A stretch of DNA of 64,000 bases from Flaveria trinervia. Lineage: Eukaryota > Streptophyta > Magnoliopsida > Asterales > Asteraceae. Of the stretch, positions 9,017-19,504 are shown piece by piece. Both the position numbers and the translations under genes were made by a program. The notes under the pieces were generated by a model. That model saw only the letters and a program-made list of their open reading frames with translations, searched no databases and was not told where the DNA came from. Location: positions 75,477,624-75,541,623 of the forward strand of contig CM046444.1 of assembly GCA_025506515.1 (NCBI GenBank). Direction: 5' to 3'. Every line of letters starts with the position of its first letter. Positions within the stretch are counted from its first letter, which is position 1.

Positions 9017-9028
9017 TGGTATCAGAGC
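9017..9028 (+). promoter_or_regulatory. Primer-binding site of element D (iMet tRNA)
   Basis: TGGTATCAGAGC starts two bases after the LTR end CACA at 9014, the usual copia arrangement for initiator methionine tRNA priming. Confidence 0.9.
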
Positions 9029-9247
9029 CAAGTGCTCATTGATTTAGATCAATTGATCTATCAGTGTTAGTTGTGTTTAATTTCTTTGAAACCTGTAGAT
9101 TTGTTAGTTTTTGCTGTATTAGATCTACTATATTTTTTTAAAAGAATTTTTGTGTGAAACTTGTTTGTCGTTCTAGTGCATTCAAGTAGATTAACTTGTA
9201 TCTATTTGAATAGCAGATCTAGTTGATCATTCTCATCAGTTTACATC

Positions 9248-10098
9248 ATGAGCAACTTCAGTGGATCATCTTACCAACCACCAAAGTTGGAAACAAAAGC
9301 AGACTTCAAGTCATGGAAAATCAAGTGTAGAAATCATGTAAACTATACTGATTTTGACTTATGGGTCTCCATCACTGAAGGTCCTTATATTCCACCCACC
9401 CTTGGGCCGGATTATAACAACAAAAATCAACCTATCAGTACCAAAAATCTATCACCTGATGATGTCAAAAAGGTCAAAGTTGATATCAAAGCATACAGTT
9501 TGCTTAGTATGGCTTTACCTTAAGAGATATTGATCAGGTGTGAGAACTACAAAACAGCAAACTCCTTGTCAAAGATACTTCATACTCTCTGCGAAGTGAG
9601 TGGTGAGATCAGAAGCATAAGGAGAAACACCCTCAGGTCACAATATGAAACATTTCATCATATTGAGGGTGAATCAATTCCTCAACAACTTCATAGATTC
9701 ATGCAGTTGGTAACTGAGATGAATATTTTGGAATTGAAATATACCAATGAGGAATTAAACAAGAAAATGCTCCACACTTTTCCAGAAGTTGGAAGCAAAC
9801 TATATCCATGTTCAAGAACACAATAGATCTGAAGTCAACTGGTCCAGATACTCTAGTTGTAAAAGTGGAAGCTCTTGAAATGGATGAAAAATCAAGAAAC
9901 AAGAGTCTGAGAACTCATGTCTCACCCTATCACTTCAAAGAAAGAAATAATATTGGAAGTGCATTTATTTCAAACAATGAAAGTGATAACACGTGTGCTT
10001 GGAGTGATAATGAGGAGGAAGTTAGCTTTTATGCTTCTAAACCCTTAAAGAAATCTTCTCAAGATAAAAATAAAAAAGAATGCAGAAAGAACTGCTGA
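9248..10098 (+). pseudogene. gag: D gag, N-terminal capsid region (stop and frameshift)
   Basis: The ATG at 9248 follows a ~220-bp leader. The protein matches the copia Gag (DUF4219/UBN2-type) pattern: FKSWKIKCRNHV, LWVSITEGPYIP, then LLSMALP. A TAA at 9521-9523 interrupts the frame, which continues in the same register from 9530 with YETFHHIEGESIPQQ and the helices of the capsid domain. A frame change near 9800 leads to the segment 9808-10098 (D/E/S/K-rich). Gag assembles virus-like particles around element RNA. Confidence 0.85.
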
Positions 10099-11510
10099 GA
10101 GAAAAGATACAACTGCAGCAACTGCTAAGTCTTCACATTCAAAAAGTCAATTAGAACCAATAACTATGATATTGGATTTTGAAGAACAAAATGAAGCATT
10201 TGTAGCTTTTAGTTTTAGTTTTGAAGCATATCTGGGAAGTTCTCTAACTTCAGCAAATATCTTCCAACAAGACATAGAAGAACGACATCGTGATGTATGG
10301 AAGAAATGGACCTACAATGGCAGATGGCAGTGATTGCTTATAGAGCAAAGCAATATCTCAAAAGGAATAAGAGTTGGCAGCAGCCAGTAAAACATCAAAG
10401 ATTGGTCTTGACAAATCAAAGGTAAGATGCTTCAAATGCAATCTCTATGGGAATTTCTCCGGAAAATGCAATCAATAGTCATATACAAAGATGAGACAAC
10501 ATCAGCAACATCAGACTGAACCTCATCAACAATCAAACTCTCAAAGATCTCTACACAAACAATATCAACTGATCAATACATCCCCACCAGCCACCAATGA
10601 ATCAGGTGGACCAAGCAATTTAAAAGAGTCTAGGCTGATCATACTTCAAGATGGAATGTGTGACTAGAGTATGTATGAAAAAGAAGTCTTGGAAGAGAAT
10701 CAAGCATTGATGGCTCATATGGAACACAAAGTTCCTCCAATGGCCAGAGAGGTAAAAGAAAGGTTGTGTTCATCAACATGTGTTGAGGAAGTTGAACGTT
10801 ATAGAGTCCATGCTCAATAGTTGGCTCAAAAGTAAAAGAAATTATGACTTTGAATGAATCCCATGTTAGAGAACATAAATTGTATCAAATCAAAACTAAT
10901 TCTTTGCAAAAGGATTTAGAAAAAATTGTTTCTGAAAACTATAGCCTAAAAGCCCAAGTTGAGCATCTGACCACTTCCTTAACGAAATCAGTGGCTGATC
11001 ATGCTTCCACTGAAGTGAAACTTTAGAAGTTTCAATTATCATCTCAGCAATATGAGAAATTACTAAATTCTCATATTGAATCAAAGAAAAGGTCTGGGTT
11101 GGGTTATAATGCTGTCGCACCACCTGTAAATTATAATTACACATCTTTACCTACTACAATGACCAACACCCTGTCAAATCATTTTGTGCCTAGCACCAAG
11201 TTTGAAATTGAATCAACTCAATCAACATTAACAATAAAGCTGAGGTGAGTGACACTGAACCTCTGAATCAGAATCTTTGTATCAAAATGATTTAGAATTT
11301 GATTATGATAATCGTGATGACTTGGATGATTCTCATGAACCTGATGTTGATCAAATGACCATTGGTAAGAATGTTCACATTAAAACTGGTATTCCAAGAG
11401 TGCTTGAAGAATCAAAGCTTCAATATCCTCCAAACCAGAGAAACATGGTGAAGACTATCTGCAAGATGATTGCTGAACTCAATGAAGGACTCCAAGAACT
11501 GAATCTTTAA
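10099..11510 (+). pseudogene. gag: D gag, degraded middle part with a damaged zinc knuckle
   Basis: Several frames carry gag remnants. Near 10429-10478 a CCHC box reads CFKCNLYGNFSGKC, with the histidine replaced by asparagine. 10844-11026 is a coiled-coil-like segment (LQKDLEKIVSENYSLKAQVEHL). 11277-11510 is acidic (DYDNRDDLDDSHEPD) and is cut near 11529 by insertion of C; gag resumes at about 18367. Stops and frame changes are frequent, so this copy cannot make full Gag. Confidence 0.7.
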
Positions 11511-11529
11511 AAAGAAGTTGATAGCTGCT

Positions 11530-12289
11530 TGTTAGGATCACAGTATCTAGTTTGATCAATTAGATTGGATTTGCAGCGGAATGAGCACACAAATTAACAA
11601 ATTTAAACAAGAACACATGAAATTTATCAATGAAACAGTGTTTGTTATAGAGAGAGAAAATCTGCCAAAAGGAATATATTCATTCAATCCACGCTTTGGC
11701 TCAGCTTATCGCACGGTTACAATTAGGTCATCTTTCCTTTTATAAGGAAAGCTGACGTCAGTTGATGTCACTTGACAGTGACATCTAACTGTTATTTAAC
11801 TACTGAAAGTTAACGTAACTACTGAAGATGTCAAACAGCTGACATCTTTTAACAAAAATACCAAGTGATAACAATCACTACAACTACTGAAAAGAAACTA
11901 CTGAAACAACAATGACTGAGAAACATGCTCTTCAGTCATTTTACAAGTACTGAAATAAATAATAAAACTACTGAACGGAAACCATCATAACAACTGAAGA
12001 ATGCTTCTTCAGCTGTTGTGACAAACTCTAAAGGCTTCAGTACTTGGACTTCTTGAACATCAGCTGATGTCTTCAGTCTTTGTACTTCAGCTGTCGATCT
12101 TCAGACTTTGGTCTTCAGCTATTGAAGTCTTCAGTACTTTAGTGTTCAGCTGTTGAAGTCTTCAGTACTTTAGTCTTCAGCTGTTGAAATCTTCAGTACT
12201 TTAGTCTTTAGCTGTTGAAGTCTTTAGTACTTTAGTCTTCAGCTGTTGAAGTCTTTAGTACTTTAGTCTTTAGCTGTTGAGTCTTCAGT
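11530..12289 (-). repeat. C 3' LTR, truncated and fused to RT
   Basis: Starts (plus strand) TGTTAGGATCACAG and closely matches 17537-18299. It ends abruptly at about 12289, where RT coding (GCTGATCCACC) begins, so the outer U3 tip plus everything between RT and the LTR is gone. Six ~31-bp units start at 12116, 12147, 12178, 12209, 12240 and 12271, the last incomplete. Confidence 0.85.
12116..12289 (-). repeat. 31-bp tandem repeats in the C 3' LTR
   Basis: Unit CAGCTGTTGAAGTCTTCAGT plus ACTTTAGTCTT, about 5.6 copies, diverged by single bases. The core CTTCAGCTGTTGAAG is an imperfect palindrome. Matching array in the other LTR at 18116-18301. Located in U3, where enhancer repeats are expected. 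Confidence 0.85.
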
Positions 12290-13367
12290 GCTGATCCACC
12301 TTCTTAATGAACAAAGTTTTATCTAGATGTTTATTATCCTCAAAACCTAGTGGTTGACACACATAAACCTCTTCTTTTATTTTACCATATAAAAATGCAC
12401 TTTTAACATCCATTTGAAAAACTTTAAGATTGTGGAAAGCAGCATAGGCTAAGAACAATCTAATTGCCTCCAGTCTGGCGACACGAGCAAAGGTTTCATC
12501 ATAATCAATACCCTCTTCCTGTGCAAACCCCTGAACAACCAGTCTGGCCTTGTTCTTAACAATAAGCCCATTTTCATCTGTTTTATTCCTCAACACCCAT
12601 TTAGTGCCTATTGCACACTTACCTGGGGGTAGAGGAACCAGTTCCCATACCTGCTGTTTGTTGAACTGAAGTAGCTCAAGCTGCATGGCTTCAACCCATC
12701 CATTATCTCTCAAAGCAACATGATAGTTCTTTGGCTCTAGCTGACTGATGAAGAGAGCATAGAAGCAGAAGTTAGACAATTGACTTCTGGTTGAGACACC
12801 AGCATTGATATCACCAATGATTTGAGACATGGGGTGATTCTTCAGCTCTTGGTACACTATGAGATCAGTGCAAGTGTTTGTAGCAGGCTCAGCAGCAGTA
12901 GATGTTGATCCAGATTCTTGAAACCAAGTATTAGATGGCAAGTCAAATGATGTAAAGGAATCAGAAATCTCATCAGCATTTGTTGTGGATGGAGCTACTG
13001 AAGCTATAGGAACACCAAGTTTAGTAGACACAGGCAGTTGGTCACTAAACTGGAAAAGGTGAGTACCGATATCATCATCATCTTCAGTACCACCAGGTGG
13101 AAGACTGTTGACAGGAGCAACAGCTGGAGCCTGATAAGGAACATATTGCAGTATGTCCAAATCAAATAACTCCACAGGGTTTTGTGGAATTTTGTCCTTT
13201 GGAGATTCATTAAACTTCACATGTAGAGTCTCTTCAACTATCTTTGTTCTGCAGTTGAAGACTCTGTATGCCTTGCAAGTAGATGAATAACCAACAAAAT
13301 ACCCTGCATCCACCTTAGGATCAAATTGTGGAGTTGATCCTTTGTGTTGAGAATGAAACAAGGACAC
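12285..13367 (-). pseudogene. pol: C integrase C-terminal linker and reverse transcriptase N-terminal half
   Basis: A 360-codon open frame. It begins in the post-integrase region (YFVGYSSTCKAYRVF, the copia GKGY-like module), passes through a Ser/Thr/Pro-rich linker and enters RT: NYHVALRDNGWVEAM, ELVPLPPGKCAIGTKWVLRNK, ARLVVQGFAQEEGIDYDETFA, FQMDVKSAFLYGKIKEEVYV. After QPLGFEDNKH about 120 bp are missing relative to E, so it jumps to DKTLFIKKVDQH and stops at the LTR junction. The YVDD active site is absent, so this RT cannot work. Confidence 0.88.
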
Positions 13368-13916
13368 CCAAAGGCTCTGAAAAATGAAATCAAAGGAGCC
13401 AAATGATGTAGAACTTCATATGGAGTCTTCATCAACCTCTGATTTACTAAGGCTCTATTCTGCACATAGCAAGCTGTGTTAACAGCTTCAGCCCAACATG
13501 GACCTTGCAGCTTCAATTAAGGTCCTGTTCTTTCTCTCAACTACTCCATTTTGTTCTAGAGTCCTTGGGATGCTAAACTGCCTCTTGATTCCCTTTGAGA
13601 GATAAAAATCATCAAGTGTATGGTTTCTGAATTCTGTTCCATTATCACTTCTGATACACTTGACAGATAGGGAATACTGCTTCTCAACATACAACACAAA
13701 GTTTATAATCGTCTGAGCAGCCACATCCTTTGAATGCAAGAAGAAAGTCCATACAAATCTGGAGTAATCATCCACAATTACCAGACAGTATTTCTTCTTT
13801 GCCATACTCATTACTCTCACAGGACCAAGGATATCCATGTGTAGTAATTGCAAGCAGGCAATGGACATACGTTCTTCAATAGGAGGGAAAGAGACTTTGT
13901 GCTGTTTTCCTTTCAA
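13238..13916 (-). pseudogene. pol: C integrase catalytic core
   Basis: Two overlapping frames (13916-13488 and 13516-13238) make up the core that inserts element DNA into the host. Visible acidic triad: HMDILGP near 13835, IRSDNGTEF near 13640 and the glutamate in QNGVVERKNRTL near 13540. The frame changes near 13500, after EAARSMLG. The second frame carries the conserved AEAVNTACYVQNR segment. Its close relative in E is at 33570-34031. Confidence 0.88.
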
Positions 13917-14068
13917 ACAAGCATGTAGTTGTCTTCACATCTAAACTCCTTCATAGGCAATCCCCTTACTAAACCATGATGTATCAGCTGATTCAAGATT
14001 TTAAGATTCACATGACCCAGCCTTCTATGCTATAGAATAGATTCTTGAGGAGAAGCCTTGGAAAATAG

Positions 14069-14470
14069 TCAAGGATTGCCTTTGAGATCTAATTTCTTGG
14101 AAAGATCTAAGGCATACACTCTTCCTGTCCTGTTGGCCCTCAGGAGAGTGTGATCATCCAACACCTTATCAATCAAACTCAGAACTTTGGATGACAGAAT
14201 CCAGCAATTCTGACTGGTGAAAAGAGCAACATGGCCTTTATCACACATTTGGCTGACACTCAAGAGATTGTACTTGAGATTCTCCACATGGTTAACATCA
14301 TCAACCTTATTTCCCCATTGGAAACAAAGCCTTTGCCAATGTTGTAACCCTTAGCATCATTGCGAAAAGAAACGAACCCCTTCTTTCCTTGAGAGTAATC
14401 ATGAAGAAGAAAGTTGTTCCCTGTCATGTGCATAGATCCTCCACTGTCTACATACCAGGAGCTACTGTGG
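14069..14470 (-). pseudogene. pol: C protease end and pre-integrase zinc-binding domain
   Basis: The protease active site is visible as YVDSGGSMHMTGN at about 14460-14420, out of frame with gag. The open frame 14287-14069 begins ENLKYNLLSVSQMCDKGH, the typical start of the copia pre-integrase domain. Its HHCC finger lies further left in broken frames (about 14030-13920). Two or more frame changes separate protease from this domain. Confidence 0.75.
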
Positions 14471-14482
14471 CATGCTGAAGAA

Positions 14483-14508
14483 CTGCAATCATAATAAATT
14501 AGTTAGTT
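14483..14508 (-). promoter_or_regulatory. 3'-splice-site-like sequence between gag and protease (C)
   Basis: Read on the minus strand: ACTAACTAATTTATTATGAT followed by TGCAG, then the protease frame. It has a branch-point-like CTAAC, a T-rich stretch and an AG. E, H and D have the same arrangement at the same place. Confidence 0.4.
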
Positions 14509-14510
14509 TT

Positions 14511-14997
14511 TTAGACCCAAACCTTTTTGGTTTTGGGTCTGTTCACATCAACAGATGGTAAACTAACAGATTTGCTATGAAGAACAGCCTGAGGGGATGG
14601 AGATGGTGAGGAAGAAGAATCCTTTGGCATGGATTTTCTTCTCTGTGGTTTCAGCACAGGAGCATCTAATTGGTTAACTCTCCCCAATAGATGTTGAACC
14701 ATCATAACAAGTTGTGTCTAATTTTGTGATAAAGCCTTCAGCTCATCAGACACATTAGTGCTTTGTACCATCTTCCTTTGAGCAACTTCAGCTGTTGCCT
14801 GATTAACCCCTTCCTTTTGGATTTAGGGTTACAGGTTTTGATGTTGCTAGTACAAACTTGGTTTCAAACTCAGTTTTCATTTTATCCATTTTCTTTTTAA
14901 TGTTCTTATTTTGGTTGAGTTTGGAGCCCTTTTTATACGAGCAATCATCAGTAAGATGATTAAATAAGCCACATATTTCACATGGCTTTTTCTTCAT
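14511..14997 (-). pseudogene. gag: C gag C-terminal region with the second zinc knuckle
   Basis: Frames 14997-14803 and 14705-14511. The first holds a CCHC knuckle, CEICGLFNHLTDDC, which binds nucleic acid, followed by a lysine-rich region. The second is P/S/K-rich and ends KTKKVWV just before the protease. An equivalent second knuckle stands before protease in H (61785 region) and D (18742-18897), so it is a lineage trait. Confidence 0.8.
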
Positions 14998-15191
14998 CTT
15001 AAGTTGATCATCTGCTGAAGAAGATGAAACTACTGAAGACTTATTCTTTAGCAGTTTGCGATCAGTACTAACATTTTGCTTCCTTGCAGTACATGCTTTC
15101 TTGATATCTTCTTCAGTAGTTTTCCCACCCTTTCTAGTAACAGTTTTCTTCCCTTTAGTACATGCAGTAATTTGGGTTTGTTCTCCAGGTG

Positions 15192-16306
15192 TTATGACTT
15201 GCTCTTTAGTACTTTCATACTTTGTGAAATACCACCTGGAGTGATCAACTTTTTGATCATGTGAGTATCAGCATTTGAACCATCGACATTAGCTGATAGG
15301 TTTTGGGAGGAATTAATGCTGACATCAACCTCTGATGGTGCTGTATCAGATAGTAAATCACATGATGAAAAGGATTGGTTATTGCTTTCTCCATCACATT
15401 CTACCTCTGCTCTGGGAGTAAAATCTGTAGGAGGAGCAGTGTGATTATAACCAATGCCAAACTTCACATTGGAAGCAGACTGCTTACTGAGAAGCATTTC
15501 AAAACCCTTGCAGGAATGTACCCATCGATTACACTCTACCTGGGTAGCTGCAAGTGTTTCTTTGAGGTCTCTGTACTTCTCTAGAAGTACCTCTTCCCTA
15601 GCCTTATTATCAGTGATTTGGCATTTAAGTTTGTAAATCTCATCATTCTTATCAATAAGCCACACTCACATTCAGCTTTTCTTTTGGATATTATTTGTTC
15701 TAGCTCAATGTTCTTGTTAATTAAAGCTACATTAGCTTCTCTAATAGATGCAAATGCGGCTATGAATGTTTCAGAACATAACTTGGCTTTGGCCTCAGAG
15801 GATACCTGTGATACTTGTGGTGTGGAAGCATTAGAGGATGAAGTATCAGCAAACTCCAGAGCCATATGAGCAAGATTTCCAAAAGGATTGTCACCGCCAT
15901 GTTGACCAGCACTAGAAAATAGTTGTTCATGACCCGACATATCATCTGGCAAACTGCTCTAGTCAACAACTCCTGGGGTGAAAAAGCTGTGTTGAGGAGG
16001 TTGAGATTGTTGATGAGATTGGGAAGGTTGAGGCTCAGGAAGAGCAGGTGGTTGTTGAGCAATGGGTACTTGAACTTGACTGGTTTGTGGCATGTAATAG
16101 CAGGGATATGAATATGGCATTGGACCCTGAGGGACAAAATATGCAGGAGATAGAGGTTGTGATTGATGACCAGAACTAGCAGGATGTTGCCCTCTGTTTT
16201 GTTGAATATTACTTGGAAAAGTAACAAAGGGTGCAGAGGAGTTAGATCCAGATGATCTACACTCTCTTGCAAAGTGCCCAAGCCTATGGCATTTATGACA
16301 CCTCAA
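15192..16306 (-). pseudogene. gag: C gag middle: zinc knuckle 1 and coiled-coil region
   Basis: Frames 16306-15959, 15952-15581 and 15665-15192. The first begins with CHKCHRLGHFAREC, an intact CCHC knuckle, then a Q/P/S-rich linker. The second and third hold a coiled-coil stretch (INKNIELEQIISKRKAE and DKAREEVLLEKYRDLKETL-like). In E the same region is one 473-codon frame (36681-35260), which shows that the breaks in C are secondary. Confidence 0.85.
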
Positions 16307-16380
16307 CTTACTCTTGTCAAAACCAACTTTGGTTTTGCCAGAGAGTTAGGGAATTTCCTACCAGTTCTCTTGTAGAACTT

Positions 16381-17326
16381 CTAAGATCTGATATTAATCA
16401 AGGCCATTTGGCTCAGAATATCCATCTCTTCTAAGTCATCATCAGCTATACCTTTCAAATCATCCATAATGAAGCACAAATTGTCACTATTACAGCCTGA
16501 CTGACTATAAACACTCACAAATGCATGATCAGAACTATTTGAAGAGAAATCTCTATGCACATCATAATTACTTTCTGATGCAGCATATTCTGACTCATGA
16601 CCCACCAAGGCAGTGTTCTCTGGTACAAAATCTTCAGTGAGCTTGCCTGAGGATGCCAATTTCCTTTTCTGCTCTATCTCTCTTTCAAATGTAAGAAGTT
16701 TCCCATGAAGTTGGGTGAGAGATAGGCTATCCAGATTTGCATTGCAGCGTAGGACAATTGTATATGTGTCCATCTCTTAGGTAGTGATCTGAGGAATCTT
16801 TGGTTCATCTGACTATTAGTGTATTCATGTTTGACCATTTTCAGCTAAGAGATCAAACATGAAAAATGCTCAAACTGTTGGGTCAGAGTCTCACACTTCC
16901 TGTGAGCAAATGTCTCATATTGTTGGGCAAGTCTTTTCTTACTGTTTGCTAAGACCTCATCAGTACCACCGAATTGTTCTTTCAGTGCCTTCCAGAGGTC
17001 ATGAGCAGTTTCATGATGCATAAGCCCAGAATAGATTTCATTAGGCAGTGCCATGGCCAGAATTCCATGAGCTTTAGCATCTATCTCAAATAGTTTACGA
17101 TTCTCATCAGAGTATTGTTCCTTCTTCTTCAAAACCATTTGCTTGGTTTCGGATTGTTCACCATAGGCTTATGTGGACCATGAACCACAGATGTCCAACA
17201 ACCTGCACTGTTAATAGATAGGTGATGGAGCATTCTTCGTTGCCATATGTTATACTCAGTCCTAACCAGCATCGGAGGCTTGGTTGAGGAACCGGTATTG
17301 TGAGGGTCATTAGAAGGAGTAGTCAT
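16381..17326 (-). pseudogene. gag: C gag N-terminal capsid region
   Basis: The start is the ATG at 17326 (MTTPSNDPHNTGSS), 197 nt inside the primer site. It contains the copia Gag signatures YNIWQRRMLHHLS, GCWTSVVHGPHKP, LAMALPNEIYSGL and AQQYETF. Frame changes near 17135 and 16800 break it into 17326-17129, 17138-16845 and 16773-16381. Confidence 0.88.
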
Positions 17327-17522
17327 AATCAGAATTCAAACAAATTAAAGGTAAACAAAGTAAATCTAGCTCAAAACCACTTCGAACCTCAAACAAAATA
17401 GCCGGAAGCAGCAGAGACTCAATCTCTGTAACCGATTCTTGCAAATTTGCTAATTCGATCAAACGTAGATAGCAAAAGAACAGTTTCAATGATCAATTGT
17501 TAAGTCAATCAATGATTAACTT

Positions 17523-17534
17523 GCTCTGATACCA
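17523..17534 (-). promoter_or_regulatory. Primer-binding site of element C (iMet tRNA)
   Basis: Minus-strand TGGTATCAGAGC, two bases inside the 5' LTR end at 17537. It fixes the orientation of C as minus. Confidence 0.92.
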
Positions 17535-17536
17535 TT

Positions 17537-18301
17537 TGTTAGATCACAGTATCTAGTTTGATCAATTAGATTGGATTTGCAGCGGAATGAGCACACAAAT
17601 TAACAAATTTAAACAAGAACACATGAAATTTATCAATGAAACAGTGTTTGTTATAAAGAGAGAAAATCTGCCAAAAGGAATATATTCATTCAATCCACGC
17701 TTTGGCTCGGCTTATCGCACGGTTACAATTAGGTCATCGTTCCTTTTATAAGGAAAGCTGAGCTCAGCTGATGTCACTTGACACTGACATCTAACTGTTA
17801 TTTAACTACTGAAAGTTAACACAACTACTGAAGATGTCAAACAGCTGACATCTTTTAACAAAAATACCAAGTGATAACAATCACTACAACTATTGAAAAG
17901 AAACTACTGAAACAACAATGACTGAGAAACATGCTCTTCAGTCATTTTACAAGTACTGAAATAATAATAAAACTACTGAACGGAAACCATCACAACAACT
18001 GAAGAATGCTTCTTCAGCTGTTGTGACAAACTCTGAAGGCTTCAGTACTTGGACTTCTTGAAGCTGATGTCTTCAGTCTTTGTACTTCAGCTTTTGATCT
18101 TTAGACTTTGGTCTTCAGCTGTTGAAGTCTTCAGTACTTTAGTCTTCAGCTGTTGAAGTCTTCAGTACTTTAGTCTTCAGCTGTTGAAGTCTTCAGTACT
18201 TTAGTCTTCAGCTGTTGAAGTCTTCAGTACTTTAGTCTTCAGCTGTTGAAGTCTTCAGTACTTTAGTCTTCAGCTGTTGAAGTCTTCAGTACTTTAGTCA
18301 T
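17537..18301 (-). repeat. C 5' LTR
   Basis: Plus-strand start TGTTAGATCACAG at 17537. It matches 11530-12289 closely, including short indels such as a 3-bp loss near 18061. It ends in six 31-bp repeats, whose last unit ends TTTAGTCA at 18300, giving TG...CA termini if the LTR ends there. The D flank on this side (18302-18366) is not obviously D coding, so the true edge could lie further right. Confidence 0.8.
18116..18301 (-). repeat. 31-bp tandem repeats in the C 5' LTR
   Basis: Six almost perfect copies starting at 18116, 18147, 18178, 18209, 18240 and 18271. They are more homogeneous than the array in the other LTR at 12116-12289, which has several base changes. Confidence 0.9.
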
Positions 18302-18366
18302 CTGCTGTTGATCTTCAAACTTTGTCAAACAGCTGATCATGTCTTCTTCAGTTGTTGTGATGTCTT

Positions 18367-18975
18367 GTGGGACTTAAAGATTTTTCTGATCTGGCTCATT
18401 GGTTCTTTTGGTCCAACACTGCGAAACAAGTATCAACTAAGCAAAAGAAAAACTCTTTAGTAGAAGATATGCGGAAAGCAAAGTCTGCTGAATCCATAGA
18501 ACTTTTGCGGAAGAAGAAAGCCGAATCTATGGATGAGGTATCGAAAAGAGTATCTACTAACAAACAAAAGATGTTGAATCTGAAGCAACAAAAGTCATCA
18601 AAGGACAAGAAAGATTCAATTGCTGATATTTCAAGGAACAACAAGAACAAATCAAGTTCTTTAAAAGAGGAAACAAAAGCTTCCAAACTGAACAAGAAAA
18701 AGAAGAAAGATGAGCATGAAGGGGAATCTGAAGAAATGTATTGCATGTGGTGTGATATGTCAAATCACAATACAGAAGACTGCTATTTTAACAGTTACTG
18801 TTCCATATGCAATATGAACAATCATATGACTTCAGAGTGTTACTTCAACAAATTCTATGCTATTTGCAACAAAAATAATCATTCAACTCAAGAATGCTTT
18901 TTTAACAAAAAGAACAAAAGCAAAAGCACAAAGAAGTCAAAACTAATTGACAGAATCAGACACTTAATCTGTTGA
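18367..18975 (+). pseudogene. gag: D gag C-terminal part with three tandem zinc knuckles
   Basis: The 202-codon frame resumes D gag after the C insertion; its GTG first codon is not a real start. A strongly basic, serine/lysine-rich region (residues 20-115) precedes three CCHC boxes with an exact 57-bp period: CMWCDMSNHNTEDC from 18742, CSICNMNNHMTSEC from 18799, and a third from about 18856 in which the first cysteine is tyrosine (YAICNKNNHSTQEC). A lysine/serine tail follows. The other elements here have one knuckle at this position. Confidence 0.85.
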
Positions 18976-19018
18976 AAGTCAAGATGATTCAAAGCAAAAG
19001 AAGGTAAATCAAAAGCCA

Positions 19019-19504
19019 ATGTCAAAACCAAAGCAGAAATCTTCTGAAGATGCTAAATATGTGAAGAAAACAACATCAAGCCAATCCAAAACACCTCACA
19101 AAAGGGTGGACTTAGCTGAGAAGAAGTCAGTCATCAGTGATAATTTCTTTGATCATTTTGAAAAGGGATCACATGTGTCTCAATCAAAAGCAAAAGATGA
19201 TGAAAACTTCAAAAATGTAGGTTCATCTTCTAAATCAAAATATCAACCAAAGAAAGATAAGGTGACGGAAGAATCAATTAAGAAAGAAGACTTCAAAGCT
19301 TCTGCATCAGCTTCAACAGAATCATCCTCACCGTCATCAAATCAAAATGAATTAACTAGATATGAAATTAATACTGAAACTTCAGGATTAAGTCATGAAG
19401 GAGTAAAGATTTTAGACACTGTTGACAAACCCAAGATTATTCAGACTTGGTTGTCACTTCTAACTGATTTATTTCTGAATGCAGGAACCATATTGGAGAG
19501 CTGA
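19019..19504 (+). pseudogene. D gag-protease linker
   Basis: A lysine/serine-rich low-complexity segment (KPKQKSSEDAKYVKK, SSSKSKYQPKKDKV) ending in IIQTWLSLLT. It lies directly before protease and its last codons overlap the protease frame (offset +1) at 19479-19504. No domain recognised. The same linker type, ending in a (T/K)xW(V/L)S motif, precedes protease in C, E and H. Confidence 0.65.
19463..19484 (+). promoter_or_regulatory. 3'-splice-site-like sequence before D protease
   Basis: CTTCTAACTGATTTATTTCT followed by GAATGCAG|G: branch-point-like CTAAC, pyrimidine-rich tract and AG at 19483-19484. The protease codons begin in phase 0 right after it. Same arrangement in C, E and H. Confidence 0.4.

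Larger units (their letters stand above)
11530..18301 (-). mobile_element. Element C: copia retrotransposon nested in D, 3' part deleted
   Basis: Minus-strand element: 5' LTR at right (17537 to about 18301), primer site (17523-17534), gag (17326-14511), protease and integrase (about 14470-13240), partial RT (to 12290), then directly a truncated 3' LTR (11530-12289). RT from before YVDD, RNase H and the purine tract are deleted. The two LTRs look ~95% identical by eye, so insertion was fairly recent. The right edge is uncertain, between 18301 and about 18366, because no clear 5-bp target duplication is visible. Confidence 0.85.

Noticed and set aside
15618..16434. Plus-strand frames of 60-83 codons across C gag
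   Set aside because: Shadows of the minus-strand gag, which has zinc knuckles and coiled coils in the right order.
18116..18301. Regular 31-bp repeats resembling a CRISPR array
   Set aside because: Units are directly adjacent with no spacers, lie in an LTR of a plant retrotransposon, and recur in the partner LTR.
18396..18746. Minus-strand 116-codon frame rich in Phe/Ser/Leu
   Set aside because: Antisense shadow of the lysine/serine-rich D gag region.
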